Shown piece by piece: positions 50,702-59,604 of a stretch of DNA of 64,000 nucleotides. The position numbers and the translations under genes are program-made. Origin of the DNA: Mesorhizobium tamadayense. GTDB lineage: Bacteria > Pseudomonadota > Alphaproteobacteria > Rhizobiales > Rhizobiaceae. The notes under the pieces are model-generated. The model did no database searches. It had not been told where the DNA came from and saw nothing but the letters and a program-made list of their open reading frames with translations. Position 1 is the first letter of the stretch. Each line of letters opens with the position of its first letter. The stretch is taken from NCBI RefSeq assembly GCF_003863365.1, contig NZ_RQXT01000028.1:1-64000 (forward strand). Direction: 5' to 3'.

Positions 50702-53128
50702 ATGCGTTTTTCCCGTGCCAATCCCTCCGGCGCTTCCGCCTACGGCGACGACGATTACAGCCATTCGGACGCGCGGGACCATGGCGCGGCCGCGGCGCCT
50801 CAGGGGCAAACCGGGCAGGTCGTCCCGCTGCGAGCCTCGGTCGAAGCCGAATCGAACGCCGCTGCCTCGTTCGATTCGACTGGCGAGTTCAGCCGTCCGG
50901 CCTGGCAGCAATATTTCTTCCTCGCGCCCAACGTGCGTTTCACCCGGACGCCGGATTCCGATAAACGGCCCACACAGCAGCCGGACGACGAAGCGCCGGC
51001 CAAGCCGCCGGTCTCCACCGGCGTTGCCATCCGCCCGGCTTCAGCGGCGCCTGCGGTGGTCAATCCGGTCCGGGCGGTTCCCGCCGCGGCCCACGCCGCC
51101 GCCCCTGTCATGCCGCCGCAGGCCGTCGCCACGCCGCCGCGGGCAGTCGCCACTCCGGCGCAAAAGCCGCAGCCGCCGAAGTTGCGCTGGTCCTATCTTT
51201 CCGATCATGCGTTTTTCGAGTTCAGCATGCCCTTGCTCGCCGAGCGCCTGGCGCGGGCACGCCTGAACGATCCGTCGCGGCTTCCCGCCGCTCCCGCGCC
51301 GGCGGCGGCGCAGCCGAGCCACTCACGCCCCATCGCCATGGGCGAGGCAACCTCGCTCTACCGCGTCATCGAATGGCGCTCGAATGGGCCGGCCGCAAGT
51401 CCTGCTACGGTGACAGCGCCGGCCGGCAGACCCACCGCCCGGCCCGCTCCGGTGGCGATCGAACCGCGCGCGCCCGAGGCGGCCGTCGCCGCGCCGGGCG
51501 CCAATGTAAGGAGCGCCCGGACCGCCAGGCCCGCGCCGTCCCTGCCTGTCGCCGGCAAGGCCGTGCCGCGGGCCGCCCCGGCCGGCTACGAGCTGCCTTC
51601 CGAGGACCTGCTGCAGATGCCGCCGGAAGGCCAGGGCTTCTACATGTCGCAGGAGCGGATGGAACAGAACGCCGACCTGCTCGAAAGCGTGCTGGAGGAT
51701 TTCGGCGTCAAGGGCGAGATCATCCACGTCCGGCCGGGTCCGGTCGTCACGCTCTACGAGTTCGAGCCGGCGCCGGGCGTGAAATCCAGCCGCGTCATCG
51801 GATTGGCCGACGATATCGCCCGCTCCATGTCGGCCATCTCGGCGCGCGTCGCCGTCGTACCGGGCCGCAACGTCATCGGCATCGAGTTGCCCAACGAGAC
51901 ACGCGAGACCGTCTATTTCCGCGAGCTGATCGAATCGGCCGGCTTCCGCAACACCTCCTGCAAGCTGGCGCTCGGCCTCGGCAAGACGATCGGCGGCGAG
52001 CCGGTCATCGCCGAATTGGCCAAGATGCCCCATTTGCTGGTCGCGGGCACCACCGGCTCGGGCAAGTCGGTCGCCATCAACACCATGATCCTGTCGCTGC
52101 TCTACCGGATGAAGCCGCAGGAGTGCCGCCTCATCATGGTCGACCCCAAAATGCTGGAGCTGTCCGTCTATGACGGCATCCCGCATTTGCTCACGCCCGT
52201 CGTCACCGATTCCAAGAAAGCGGTCACCGCGCTGAAATGGGCGGTGCGCGAGATGGAGGAGCGCTACCGCAAGATGGCGCGCCTCGGCGTGCGCAATATC
52301 GACGGCTACAACCAGCGCGCCGCCGCTGCCCGCGACAACGGCGAGGTCGTGGTGATGCAGGCGCAGGTCGGCTTCGAGAAGGGCACCGGCGAGCCGCTGT
52401 TCGAGGAACGGGAGATCGACCTCGCGCCGATGCCCTACATCGTCATCATCGTCGACGAGATGGCCGACCTGATGATGGTGGCCGGCAAGGAGATCGAAGG
52501 CGCCATCCAGCGGCTGGCGCAGATGGCGCGTGCCGCCGGCATCCACCTGATCATGGCCACGCAGCGCCCGTCGGTCGACGTCATCACCGGCACCATCAAG
52601 GCCAATTTCCCCACTCGCATCTCCTTCCAGGTGACGTCCAAGATCGACAGCCGCACCATTTTGGGCGAGCAGGGCGCCGAGCAGTTGCTCGGCCAGGGCG
52701 ACATGCTGCATATGGCCGGCGGGGGGCGCATCGTGCGCGTACATGGCCCCTTCGTCTCCGATCTGGAGGTCGAGCACGTCGTGGCGCATCTGAAGGCGCA
52801 AGGGCGTCCGGAATATCTCGATACGGTCACCGCCGACGAGGAAGCGGAGGAAGAACCAGCTGACGCGGGTCCGGTCTTTGACAAGGGCTCGATCGACTCC
52901 GAGGATGGCGACGCCCTCTACGAGGAAGCCGTCAAAGTGGTCAAGCGCGACAAGAAATGCTCGACCTCCTACATCCAGCGCCGCCTCGGCATCGGCTACA
53001 ACCGCGCCGCCTCGCTGGTCGAGCGCATGGAGAAGGAAGGCCTGGTAGGCGCCCCGAACCATGTCGGCAAGCGTGAGATCCTAACCGGCCGGCGCGACCA
53101 GGCGCCAAAGCGCGACGAGGCGGATTGA
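50702..53128 (+). CDS. FtsK/SpoIIIE-type DNA translocase without membrane domain
   Basis: An 808-residue motor protein. The N-terminal 300 residues are low-complexity, Ala/Pro-rich and lack hydrophobic helices. The translocase core follows: EDFGVKGEIIHVRPGPVVTL, Walker A GTTGSGKSVAIN near residue 450, Walker B YIVIIVDEMADLMMV near 580, and the C-terminal gamma domain (KCSTSYIQRRLGIGYNRAAS), which recognises KOPS-type DNA. Canonical FtsK has four N-terminal membrane helices, so this is a soluble paralogue or a truncated form. ATG 50702 or GTG 50693 could be the start. Confidence 0.88.
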   Translation: MRFSRANPSGASAYGDDDYSHSDARDHGAAAAPQGQTGQVVPLRASVEAESNAAASFDSTGEFSRPAWQQYFFLAPNVRFTRTPDSDKRPTQQPDDEAPAKPPVSTGVAIRPASAAPAVVNPVRAVPAAAHAAAPVMPPQAVATPPRAVATPAQKPQPPKLRWSYLSDHAFFEFSMPLLAERLARARLNDPSRLPAAPAPAAAQPSHSRPIAMGEATSLYRVIEWRSNGPAASPATVTAPAGRPTARPAPVAIEPRAPEAAVAAPGANVRSARTARPAPSLPVAGKAVPRAAPAGYELPSEDLLQMPPEGQGFYMSQERMEQNADLLESVLEDFGVKGEIIHVRPGPVVTLYEFEPAPGVKSSRVIGLADDIARSMSAISARVAVVPGRNVIGIELPNETRETVYFRELIESAGFRNTSCKLALGLGKTIGGEPVIAELAKMPHLLVAGTTGSGKSVAINTMILSLLYRMKPQECRLIMVDPKMLELSVYDGIPHLLTPVVTDSKKAVTALKWAVREMEERYRKMARLGVRNIDGYNQRAAAARDNGEVVVMQAQVGFEKGTGEPLFEEREIDLAPMPYIVIIVDEMADLMMVAGKEIEGAIQRLAQMARAAGIHLIMATQRPSVDVITGTIKANFPTRISFQVTSKIDSRTILGEQGAEQLLGQGDMLHMAGGGRIVRVHGPFVSDLEVEHVVAHLKAQGRPEYLDTVTADEEAEEEPADAGPVFDKGSIDSEDGDALYEEAVKVVKRDKKCSTSYIQRRLGIGYNRAASLVERMEKEGLVGAPNHVGKREILTGRRDQAPKRDEAD

Positions 53129-53147
53129 TGCGGATCGGGCGGGCGTT

Positions 53148-53810
53148 TCAGCCGCCGTTCGCCGCCAGAGCGATCGCCGCGCGCAAATCGTCGAGCCCCT
53201 CGGTCTTTTCTGATGATGTCGCCAGAACCGCCGGAAACGCCGCTGGCCGCTTCTTGATCTTGGCGAGCGTCTCCTCGACCAGTTTCGGCACGCCGGCCGC
53301 CTTGATCTTGTCGGTCTTGGTAAGCACGACCTGGTAGGAGACCGCAGCCTTGTCGAGCAGCGACAGCACCTCCTCGTCCTTGGCCTTGATGCCGTGGCGG
53401 GCATCGATCAGCACATAGACACGCTTCAGAGTGACGCGGCCTTGCAGATATTCGTAGATGAGTTTCGTCCACTCATCGACCTTGTCCTTCGGCGCGCTGG
53501 CATAGCCGTAGCCCGGCATGTCGACCAGCGCCATCGGCGGCAGGTCGGCGCCTTCGCCGGAGAACCCGTCCGGCACGAAATAGTTGAGCTCCTGCGTCCG
53601 CCCCGGCGTGTTGGAAGTGCGCGCCAGCCCCTTCTGGCCGACCAGCGCGTTGATCAGCGACGACTTGCCGACATTGGAGCGGCCGGCGAAGGCGATCTCC
53701 GGCGGTCCTTCCGGCGGCAGGAATTTCATCGAAGGCACGCCGCGGATGAAGATCCAGCCGCGGGTGAACAGCTCCGGCCCGATCTCCTGCTTGTCGGTTG
53801 TCGTGTTCAA
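53148..53810 (-). CDS. engB: Ribosome biogenesis GTP-binding protein YsxC/EngB
   Basis: A 220-residue GTPase needed for 50S assembly: G1 AGRSNVGKSSLIN, G3 LVDMPGYGYA, and G4 VLTKTDKIK. The start is a TTG at 53810 with GGAGGCC 8 nt upstream. It overlaps the stop of the CatB-like acetyltransferase gene (TTGA), so translation is coupled to it. No ATG nearby gives the family N terminus. Confidence 0.92.
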   Translation of the reverse strand: MNTTTDKQEIGPELFTRGWIFIRGVPSMKFLPPEGPPEIAFAGRSNVGKSSLINALVGQKGLARTSNTPGRTQELNYFVPDGFSGEGADLPPMALVDMPGYGYASAPKDKVDEWTKLIYEYLQGRVTLKRVYVLIDARHGIKAKDEEVLSLLDKAAVSYQVVLTKTDKIKAAGVPKLVEETLAKIKKRPAAFPAVLATSSEKTEGLDDLRAAIALAANGG

Positions 53811-54445
53811 GCTGAGGCCTCCAGCCTGGAAATGTCGGCGCCCCGTATGGCATCGAGGTTGCGGCTGATCTTGTCGACCGGCCAATCCCACCAGGCCGCT
53901 TTCAAAAGCCGCCGCACCGTGAACTCGTCGAAGCGCATCTTCACCACCTTGGCCGCGTTGCCCGCGACGATCGCATAGGGCGGCACGTCGTGCGTGACAA
54001 CCGATTTCGCCGCGACGATGGCGCCATGGCCGATATTGATGCCCGGCATGATCACGGCATCCATGCCGATCCAGACGTCATTGCCGACGATCGTGTCGCC
54101 GCGGACCTCCGTCGACCAGGTCTCAGGGTCGAAACCTTCCTCCCAGCCATGGCCGAAGATGTTGAACGGATAGGTCGAGAAGCCGGACATCGCATGGTTG
54201 GCGCCGTTCATGATGAAGCGCGCGCCCTCGGCGATGGCGCAGAACTTGCCGATGATGAGCTTGTCACCGATGAAGGGATAGTGATGCAGCACGCATTTCT
54301 CGGCGAATTTGTCGGGACCGTCGGGGTCGTCATAATAGGTGAAGTCGCCGATCTCGATGTTCGGCGCGGTGACCAGCGGCTTCAGGAAGCCGACGCGCGG
54401 ATGCATCGCAATGGGATGCTTGATGTGGGGATTGGGTCCGGTCAT
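53807..54445 (-). CDS. CatB/Vat-family O-acetyltransferase
   Basis: A 212-residue left-handed beta-helix acetyltransferase (xenobiotic acyltransferase type): YDDPDGPDKFAEKCVLHHYP, GKFCAIAEGARFIMNGANH, STYPFNIFGHGWEE and VGNDVWIGMDAVIMPGINIG, with the catalytic His in GANHAMSG. Relatives acetylate chloramphenicol or streptogramins, but most chromosomal members have unknown substrates. Its coupling to engB is unusual. Confidence 0.88.
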   Translation of the reverse strand: MTGPNPHIKHPIAMHPRVGFLKPLVTAPNIEIGDFTYYDDPDGPDKFAEKCVLHHYPFIGDKLIIGKFCAIAEGARFIMNGANHAMSGFSTYPFNIFGHGWEEGFDPETWSTEVRGDTIVGNDVWIGMDAVIMPGINIGHGAIVAAKSVVTHDVPPYAIVAGNAAKVVKMRFDEFTVRRLLKAAWWDWPVDKISRNLDAIRGADISRLEASA

Positions 54446-54519
54446 GGGCTGGCTCCGTCCGCCTTGCAGCGACAGCGGAGCTTATATGGACATGCGCCGG
54501 CTGGGTCTACCCGCGCAAC

Positions 54520-54551
54520 CGGGGTCCCGCGAAGCAGCGCGGGACCCCGGT
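54520..54551. other. 13-bp perfect hairpin upstream of the acetyltransferase gene
   Basis: CCGGGGTCCCGCG (54520-54532) and CGCGGGACCCCGG (54539-54551) with a 6-nt loop. It lies in the 290-bp gap between yidC and the CatB-like gene. It may be a second terminator or a repeat remnant. Confidence 0.6.
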
Positions 54552-54649
54552 CTGCCGGACGACCTCCCAAACACCGGCGTCGCTGCGCCGGAAGCCGTCG
54601 CGGCGTTATTGGGGAGGACCGGAAAAGCTACGAGGAATGCCGGGCCCGA

Positions 54650-54693
54650 GTTTCCGGCGGCGACAAAAAACAGTTTCCGGCGGCAACAAAAAA
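54650..54693. repeat. Two 21-bp direct repeats
   Basis: GTTTCCGGCGGCGACAAAAA(A) at 54650-54670 and GTTTCCGGCGGCAACAAAAA(A) at 54673-54693 differ at one base. The second copy runs into the yidC terminator, so the unit may have arisen by duplication of the terminator flank. Confidence 0.75.
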
Positions 54694-54714
54694 CCCCGGA
54701 CCAGCCGGGGTTTT
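54687..54714 (-). terminator. Terminator after yidC
   Basis: AAAACCCCGG and CCGGGGTTTT around ACCAG form a strong stem, and the A run at its left end gives a T run on the minus strand. It lies directly after the yidC stop. Confidence 0.85.
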
Positions 54715-54736
54715 CGTTCTCGTGATGTGATGCCGG

Positions 54737-56557
54737 CTATTCCGCCGGCGATGGTTTCTTGCGGAACAGCGCCGCCAGATTGTCCCACAATTCGATCTTG
54801 GCGCCCTGGCGCTTCATGATCACGCCCTGCTGCAGCATCGACAGCGTGTTGTTCCAGGCCCAGTAGATGACCAGGCCCGCCGGGAAGCTGCCCATCATGA
54901 AGGTGAAGATCACCGGCATCCAGGTGAACACCGCGGCCTGCGTCGGGTCCGGCGGCGCTGGGTTCATGCGCATCTGCAGGAACATGGTGATGCCCATCAC
55001 CACCGCCCAGGCGCCCATATGCGGCAGGAATGCCGGCGGAGCGAATGGCAGCAGGCCGAACAGGTTGAACAGCGAGGTCGGATCGGGGGCCGCCAGGTCG
55101 TGGACCCAGCCGAAGAACGGTGCATGCCGCATCTCGATGGTGATGTAGAGCACCTTGTAGAGCGAGAAGAAGACCGGGATCTGCAGCGCCACCGGCCAGC
55201 AGCCGGCCAGCGGATTGATCTTCTCCGTCTTGTAGAGCTCCATCATCGCCTGCTGCTGCTTCATCTTGTCGTCCGCGTATTTCTCGCGGATCTCCAGCAT
55301 CTTCGGCTGCACCTTCTTCATGTTCGCCATCGACGCGTAGGACTTGTTGGCGAGCGGGAAGAAGATGGCCTTGACGATGACGGTGGTAGCGAGGATCGCC
55401 AGGCCGAAATTGCCGAAGAATTTGTACAGCGTGTCGATCAGCCAGAACATCGGCTTGGTGATGAAGTGGAACCAGCCCCAGTCGATCAGGAGGTCGAAGC
55501 GCTTGATGTGGCGGTCTTCCTCATAGGCGTTGATCTTGGTGACTTCCTTGGCGCCGGCGAACAGCTCGGTCTCGACGGTCGCCGACCGGCCGGCATCGAC
55601 ATTGATCGCATCGGTCATGAAGTCGGACTGGTAGCGGTGGCGGCCGTCCTCGAAATAGGCGTAGCGCGGCTGGAACGGCTGTTTTTCGGTCGGCACCAGC
55701 GTCACCGCCCAGTATTTGTCGGTGATGCCGAGCCAGCCGTCGGTCGACTTGCCGGGCTGGAACTGCTTGTCCTTCTCGATCGACGCGTATTTGTGCTCCT
55801 GCAGGCCTTCGGCGCCGGTATATCCGATCAGGCCTTCATGCAGCACATAGGTGCTAGCGACGGCCGGCTTGTCGTAGCGGGTGACGCGGCCGTAGTTGAA
55901 CAGCGAGACGGGAGCGCTGCCCGAATTCTGCACGGTGTCGGAAACCGTGAACATATAGTCGTTGTCGACCGAGATGGCGCGCTTGAAGGTCAGGCCCTTG
56001 TCGTTGGTATAGGTGAGCGTCACCGGTGTCGTCGGCGTCAGCGTCGGGTTGCCGTCGACGGTCCACACCGTTTCGGAGCCCGGCACCGCTCCGGTCTTGT
56101 CGTTGCCGACGAAGCCGATCTCGGCGAAATAGCCATTGGGCAGCGACGAGGGGTTGAGCAGCTCGATCTCGGGTGAGGTCTTGTCGACCGTCTCGCGATA
56201 GTGTTTCAGCCTCAGGTCGTCGAGGCGCGCGCCGGTGAGGTTGATCGAACCCTCGAGGCTCGGCGTGTCGATCTTGATGCGCTTCGACGCCGCAACCGCC
56301 TGATCCCGGCCGGCCGCGGTGACGGCCTCGCTGCCCGGTGCGTTGGGAATGGTGCCTGGCGCCGGAGCCGGTGTCCCGGCCGCGCCGGAATTGGCGCTGC
56401 CGCCCGCTTCCTTCTTCTGCGCTTCGGCGCGCTGCTGCTCGATGCGGGCCTGCTCGCGCTGCTGCTCCATCTTCGGGTTCATGTAGAACACCTGCCACAG
56501 CGTGAGGATCAGCACCGACAGCGCGATGGTGATGAAGAAATTGCGGTTGTTTTCCAT
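54737..56557 (-). CDS. yidC: Membrane protein insertase YidC
   Basis: Inserts and folds inner-membrane proteins, alone or with SecYEG. It has 606 residues: an N-terminal helix (NFFITIALSVLILTLWQVFY), a large periplasmic domain (about residues 60-370), and the conserved insertase core with the hydrophilic groove and a cytoplasmic coiled coil (KKVQPKMLEIREKYADDKMK). The C-terminal helices include FFSLYKVLYITIEMRHAPF. It follows rnpA by 13 nt; yidD is absent between them. Confidence 0.98.
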   Translation of the reverse strand: MENNRNFFITIALSVLILTLWQVFYMNPKMEQQREQARIEQQRAEAQKKEAGGSANSGAAGTPAPAPGTIPNAPGSEAVTAAGRDQAVAASKRIKIDTPSLEGSINLTGARLDDLRLKHYRETVDKTSPEIELLNPSSLPNGYFAEIGFVGNDKTGAVPGSETVWTVDGNPTLTPTTPVTLTYTNDKGLTFKRAISVDNDYMFTVSDTVQNSGSAPVSLFNYGRVTRYDKPAVASTYVLHEGLIGYTGAEGLQEHKYASIEKDKQFQPGKSTDGWLGITDKYWAVTLVPTEKQPFQPRYAYFEDGRHRYQSDFMTDAINVDAGRSATVETELFAGAKEVTKINAYEEDRHIKRFDLLIDWGWFHFITKPMFWLIDTLYKFFGNFGLAILATTVIVKAIFFPLANKSYASMANMKKVQPKMLEIREKYADDKMKQQQAMMELYKTEKINPLAGCWPVALQIPVFFSLYKVLYITIEMRHAPFFGWVHDLAAPDPTSLFNLFGLLPFAPPAFLPHMGAWAVVMGITMFLQMRMNPAPPDPTQAAVFTWMPVIFTFMMGSFPAGLVIYWAWNNTLSMLQQGVIMKRQGAKIELWDNLAALFRKKPSPAE

Positions 56558-56570
56558 CGAAAGCCTTGGC

Positions 56571-56924
56571 CTATCGTGTTCCGCGCAGCCGGCGGGAGAG
56601 CTCGGCCTTCAACTGGCCGAACGGAATGGCAAGCACGTCTTCGCGCCCGACGATGACATAATCATTGCCGGGCGCCATGTCATCGGCGGCATGCGTTCGC
56701 ACGGCTTCCCTGAGCCGCCGCCGGACGCGGTTGCGCACCACGGCGTTGCCGACCTTCTTGGTGACGGTGTAGCCGACGCGCGGCGCACCATCGTCGCCGC
56801 GGTCGAGAACCTCGACGAGAAAAAGCCGTCCGCGGCGCTTCTCGCCGCCGCGCGCAGCCAGGAAATCCGCGCGTTTCAGAAGCCGCCCGGGAGTTTGTCC
56901 CTTTGGCTTGCCGGTTGCGGGCAA
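56571..56924 (-). CDS. rnpA: Ribonuclease P protein component
   Basis: The protein cofactor of RNase P, which trims tRNA 5' ends. It has 117 residues; the hallmark RNR motif is in GNAVVRNRVRRRLREAVR, with the N-terminal LLKRADFLAARGG. The start is a TTG at 56924, 17 nt after rpmH. The frame is open further up but would overlap rpmH. The order rpmH-rnpA-yidC is standard. Confidence 0.93.
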   Translation of the reverse strand: MPATGKPKGQTPGRLLKRADFLAARGGEKRRGRLFLVEVLDRGDDGAPRVGYTVTKKVGNAVVRNRVRRRLREAVRTHAADDMAPGNDYVIVGREDVLAIPFGQLKAELSRRLRGTR

Positions 56925-56940
56925 CGCTCTCGTCTTTCGT

Positions 56941-57075
56941 TCAGGCGCTGAGCCGCTTGCGGCCGCGGTTGCGGCGGGCTGCGACGACGCCGCGGCCACC
57001 CTTGGTAGCCATGCGGGCACGAAAACCGTGCCGGCGCTTGCGGACGAGTTTGGACGGTTGGTAGGTACGCTTCAT
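56941..57075 (-). CDS. rpmH: 50S ribosomal protein L34
   Basis: A 44-residue ribosomal protein: MKRTYQPSKLVRKRRHGFRA, then RMATKGGRGVVAARRNRGRK and a short end. It matches L34 over its full length. It starts the rpmH-rnpA-yidC operon. Confidence 0.98.
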   Translation of the reverse strand: MKRTYQPSKLVRKRRHGFRARMATKGGRGVVAARRNRGRKRLSA

Positions 57076-57246
57076 TTGTTTTAATACCGCGGCGTGCGGC
57101 CCTTCTTGATTCTGTCACTTTGTAACAGGAGCTATGCCGGGCCGGTTTAGGCGCGATCGAAACCGCGCCGGGACGGATGGCCCGAGCGTGAGCGGGCTTA
57201 TAGAAAGAAGGATTTTGGAAGTCAATCCAGCCCGCTCCAGGGCATT

Positions 57247-57290
57247 TATTTCACGGGGCAAGGGCGAATATTTCACGGGGCAAGGGCGAA
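57247..57290. repeat. Perfect 22-bp tandem duplication
   Basis: Two exact, adjacent copies (57247-57268 and 57269-57290) of a unit beginning TATTTCACGGGGCAAGG. They lie in the divergent region between rpmH and the histidine kinase gene and may duplicate a binding site or promoter part. Confidence 0.9.
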
Positions 57291-57352
57291 ATTGGCAAAA
57301 AAGCCGCAAATCGCATAATCTTGCCCTATCAAGCCTTCGTGAAGACCGCGTC

Positions 57353-58846
57353 ATGACGAGTGAAGTCCTGTCCACGGATGAAAAGGCACGCCCGGAGGTG
57401 GTGGACTCGCCGCGCCGGGTGCCGCTGTCGCGCGGCCTGTCGACCAAGCTTCTGCTCCTCACCATCGTCTTCGTGCTGCTCGCCGAAATCCTGATCTTCC
57501 TGCCCTGGATCGCCAGCTACCGGGTGAGCTGGCTGAAGGAGCGGCTGGGCACCGCCGCAGCCGTCTCGATCGTCTTGTTGCAGGGCGAGGCCAACTCGCT
57601 GTCGCACACCGCCCAGAACGACGTGCTGATGGCGATCGGCGCCAAGGCGATCGCGGTGCGCGACGGCGGCGTCTCGCGCCTGCTTGTCGTGGCCGACATG
57701 CCGCCGCAGGTCGACGAGCATATCGACATCGCCAATGTCGGCCTGGTCAACGGCATGACCGGTGCGCTGGAGACGCTGTTCTTCGGCGGCAACCGCATGC
57801 TGCGCGTCTTCGGCCCGGTCGGCGACAGCGACAAGGAATTCGAGCTGATCATGCCGGATCGCAGCCTGCGCAATGCGATGCTGCGCTACTCGCGCAACGT
57901 CGCCGTCGTCTCGCTGCTGATCTCGCTGTTCACCGCCATGCTCGTCTATGCGGCGATCGACCTGATCATGATCGGGCCGATCCGCACCATGACGCGCTCG
58001 ATCCTGTCCTTCTCCGAGGCGCCGGACGATCCCGGCCGCATCATCCGCCCCGGCGACCGTGCCGATGAGATCGGCGTGGCCGAGCGCGAGCTGTCGCAGA
58101 TGCAGGAGCGGCTGCAGAAGATGCTCACCGAGCAGAAGCACCTCGCCGACCTCGGGCTCGCCGTGTCGAAGATCAACCACGACATGCGCAACATCCTCGC
58201 TTCCGCGCAGCTGATGTCGGACCGCCTGCGCCAGGTGAAGGATCCGACCGTCCAGTCCTTCGCGCCCAAGCTCTTGCGCGCGCTTGACCGTGCCGTCGCC
58301 TATTCCGAGGGCGTGCTCGCCTACGGCCGCGCGCAGGAGCCGGCGCCGTCGCGCCGCCGCCTGCGGCTGCGCCAGCTGGTCGACGACGTGCACGGCCTGC
58401 TCGACATCGAGGAAGGCATCGAGTTCATCAATGCCGTCGAGCACGCCTTCGAGGTCGACGCCGATTCCGACCAGCTTTTCCGCGTGCTCACCAATCTCTG
58501 CCGCAATGCCGTACAGGCGATGGCGGCGGACAAGGAGAGCGCCGTGGTGCGCCGGCTCGCCGTCTCCGCCGAGCGCCTGGGCAGCGTCAGCCGCATCGTC
58601 GTGACGGATACCGGCCCCGGCCTGCCGCCCAAGGCGCGCGAGAACCTGTTCGCGGCCTTCCGCGGCTCGGCGCGCAGCGGCGGCACCGGCCTTGGCCTGG
58701 CGATCGCCTATGAGCTGATCCGCGCCCATGGCGGCACGGTGGAACTGGTCGAATCGATCGGCGGCCGCACGGTCTTCGCCGTCACCATCCCCGACCAGCC
58801 GGTGCGGCTGGACCAAGCGCGCGGAAGTTTGCGCCGACCTGCCTAA
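57353..58846 (+). CDS. Membrane sensor histidine kinase
   Basis: A 497-residue two-component sensor. Helix 1 is at about residues 30-53, a periplasmic domain spans 54-180, helix 2 is at about 182-207, then a HAMP-like linker. The phosphoacceptor is His276 in KINHDMRNILASAQ. The ATPase domain has N (LCRNAVQAM), G1 (VTDTGPGLPP) and G2 (GGTGLGLAIA) boxes. No response regulator gene is adjacent, so it is an orphan kinase here. The ATG at 57353 has GAAGA upstream. Its stop codon abuts a palindromic repeat. Confidence 0.92.
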   Translation: MTSEVLSTDEKARPEVVDSPRRVPLSRGLSTKLLLLTIVFVLLAEILIFLPWIASYRVSWLKERLGTAAAVSIVLLQGEANSLSHTAQNDVLMAIGAKAIAVRDGGVSRLLVVADMPPQVDEHIDIANVGLVNGMTGALETLFFGGNRMLRVFGPVGDSDKEFELIMPDRSLRNAMLRYSRNVAVVSLLISLFTAMLVYAAIDLIMIGPIRTMTRSILSFSEAPDDPGRIIRPGDRADEIGVAERELSQMQERLQKMLTEQKHLADLGLAVSKINHDMRNILASAQLMSDRLRQVKDPTVQSFAPKLLRALDRAVAYSEGVLAYGRAQEPAPSRRRLRLRQLVDDVHGLLDIEEGIEFINAVEHAFEVDADSDQLFRVLTNLCRNAVQAMAADKESAVVRRLAVSAERLGSVSRIVVTDTGPGLPPKARENLFAAFRGSARSGGTGLGLAIAYELIRAHGGTVELVESIGGRTVFAVTIPDQPVRLDQARGSLRRPA

Positions 58847-58986
58847 GGTGTGCCGAGATTCAGGTGAGGCCGGTCTGCAAACGGCGGTTTCCTGCGCTTC
58901 CGGTGCTCACGTACTTCAAGTACGCTCCGCTCCGGTTCTCGGAAACCACCATTGTCGACTCGGCCTGACCTGAATCTCGACACACC
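58847..58986. repeat. 140-bp palindromic repeat
   Basis: The outer arms are GGTGTGCCGAGATTCAGGTG at the left end and the near-complement CTGAATCTCGACACACC at the right end, about 26 bp each with two mismatches. Inner GGTTTCC / GGAAACC arms pair as well, so the whole element can fold into a long hairpin. It begins on the base after the histidine kinase stop codon and is different from the RIME-like family. Confidence 0.85.
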
Positions 58987-59125
58987 TCAGCACTGGCGAG
59001 GTGCTTGCGACAAAACTTTTGCCGGGCCGGCTTGCTTTTCCGAAATTCAGTCGTTAGGGAACACTCCACATCGCGGCCGGCAGTCTCGACCGGATCGCGG
59101 GGCCATGTCGCACATGGCCTAATGC

Positions 59126-59202
59126 GCGCCCGTAGCTCAGCTGGATAGAGCACCAGACTACGAATCTGGGGGTCAGGAGTTCGAATCTCTTCGGGCGCGC
59201 CA
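59126..59202 (+). tRNA. tRNA-Arg, anticodon ACG
   Basis: A 77-nt cloverleaf: acceptor stem GCGCCCG / CGGGCGC, D arm GCTCAGCTGGATAGAGC, anticodon stem CCAGA-CTACGAA-TCTGG with anticodon ACG, T arm with GTTCGAATC, discriminator G and genomically encoded CCA. The following 740 bp contain only gene remnants. Confidence 0.97.
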
Positions 59203-59604
59203 TTCCAACCACTTGAAATCTCTCAGTTTTTTGCGCTCGCAGGCGAGGCGGTGCCGGCTTAGTTTCCGGAATTCAGCCGGTTTTGGAAGGTCGGCGGCGC
59301 CCGGCGGCAAAAATCGCAGCGTGGGTGCGCGCTCTGCCTTGCGCCGCTACCTGAATGGACGCCCGGAGCGCAGCAGTTGGGAGGCGTTCGACAGGCCAAA
59401 ATCAGGCGCAAAGCTGCCGTTGGTGTCGTGGATACGTGCTGAGCTTCGGGGGCCAACTGAAGCCTGTCCGTTTTCGCGAGAAAGCGGCCGATGCGTCCAG
59501 TGTATCGCGGGCTGTTTTGCACCACTGAAGCGAGTCATTCAGTGTGGCGACGCGATGCCGATCGAATAGCTGCAACCAAGTGGCTGTCTTCGAAGCGTTG
59601 CTGA
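59203..59604. other. Degraded intergenic DNA after the tRNA, no gene seen
   Basis: About 400 bp without a convincing coding frame. A plus-strand open frame at 59213-59569 has no ribosome site, family similarity or coding bias I can support. Base composition is lower in GC than the neighbouring genes. It could be the scar of former mobile DNA. Confidence 0.45.

Noticed and set aside
59213..59569. 118-codon open frame after tRNA-Arg as a possible integrase remnant
   Set aside because: The translation has no tyrosine-recombinase residues or other recognisable motif, and no direct repeat of the tRNA end was found nearby.
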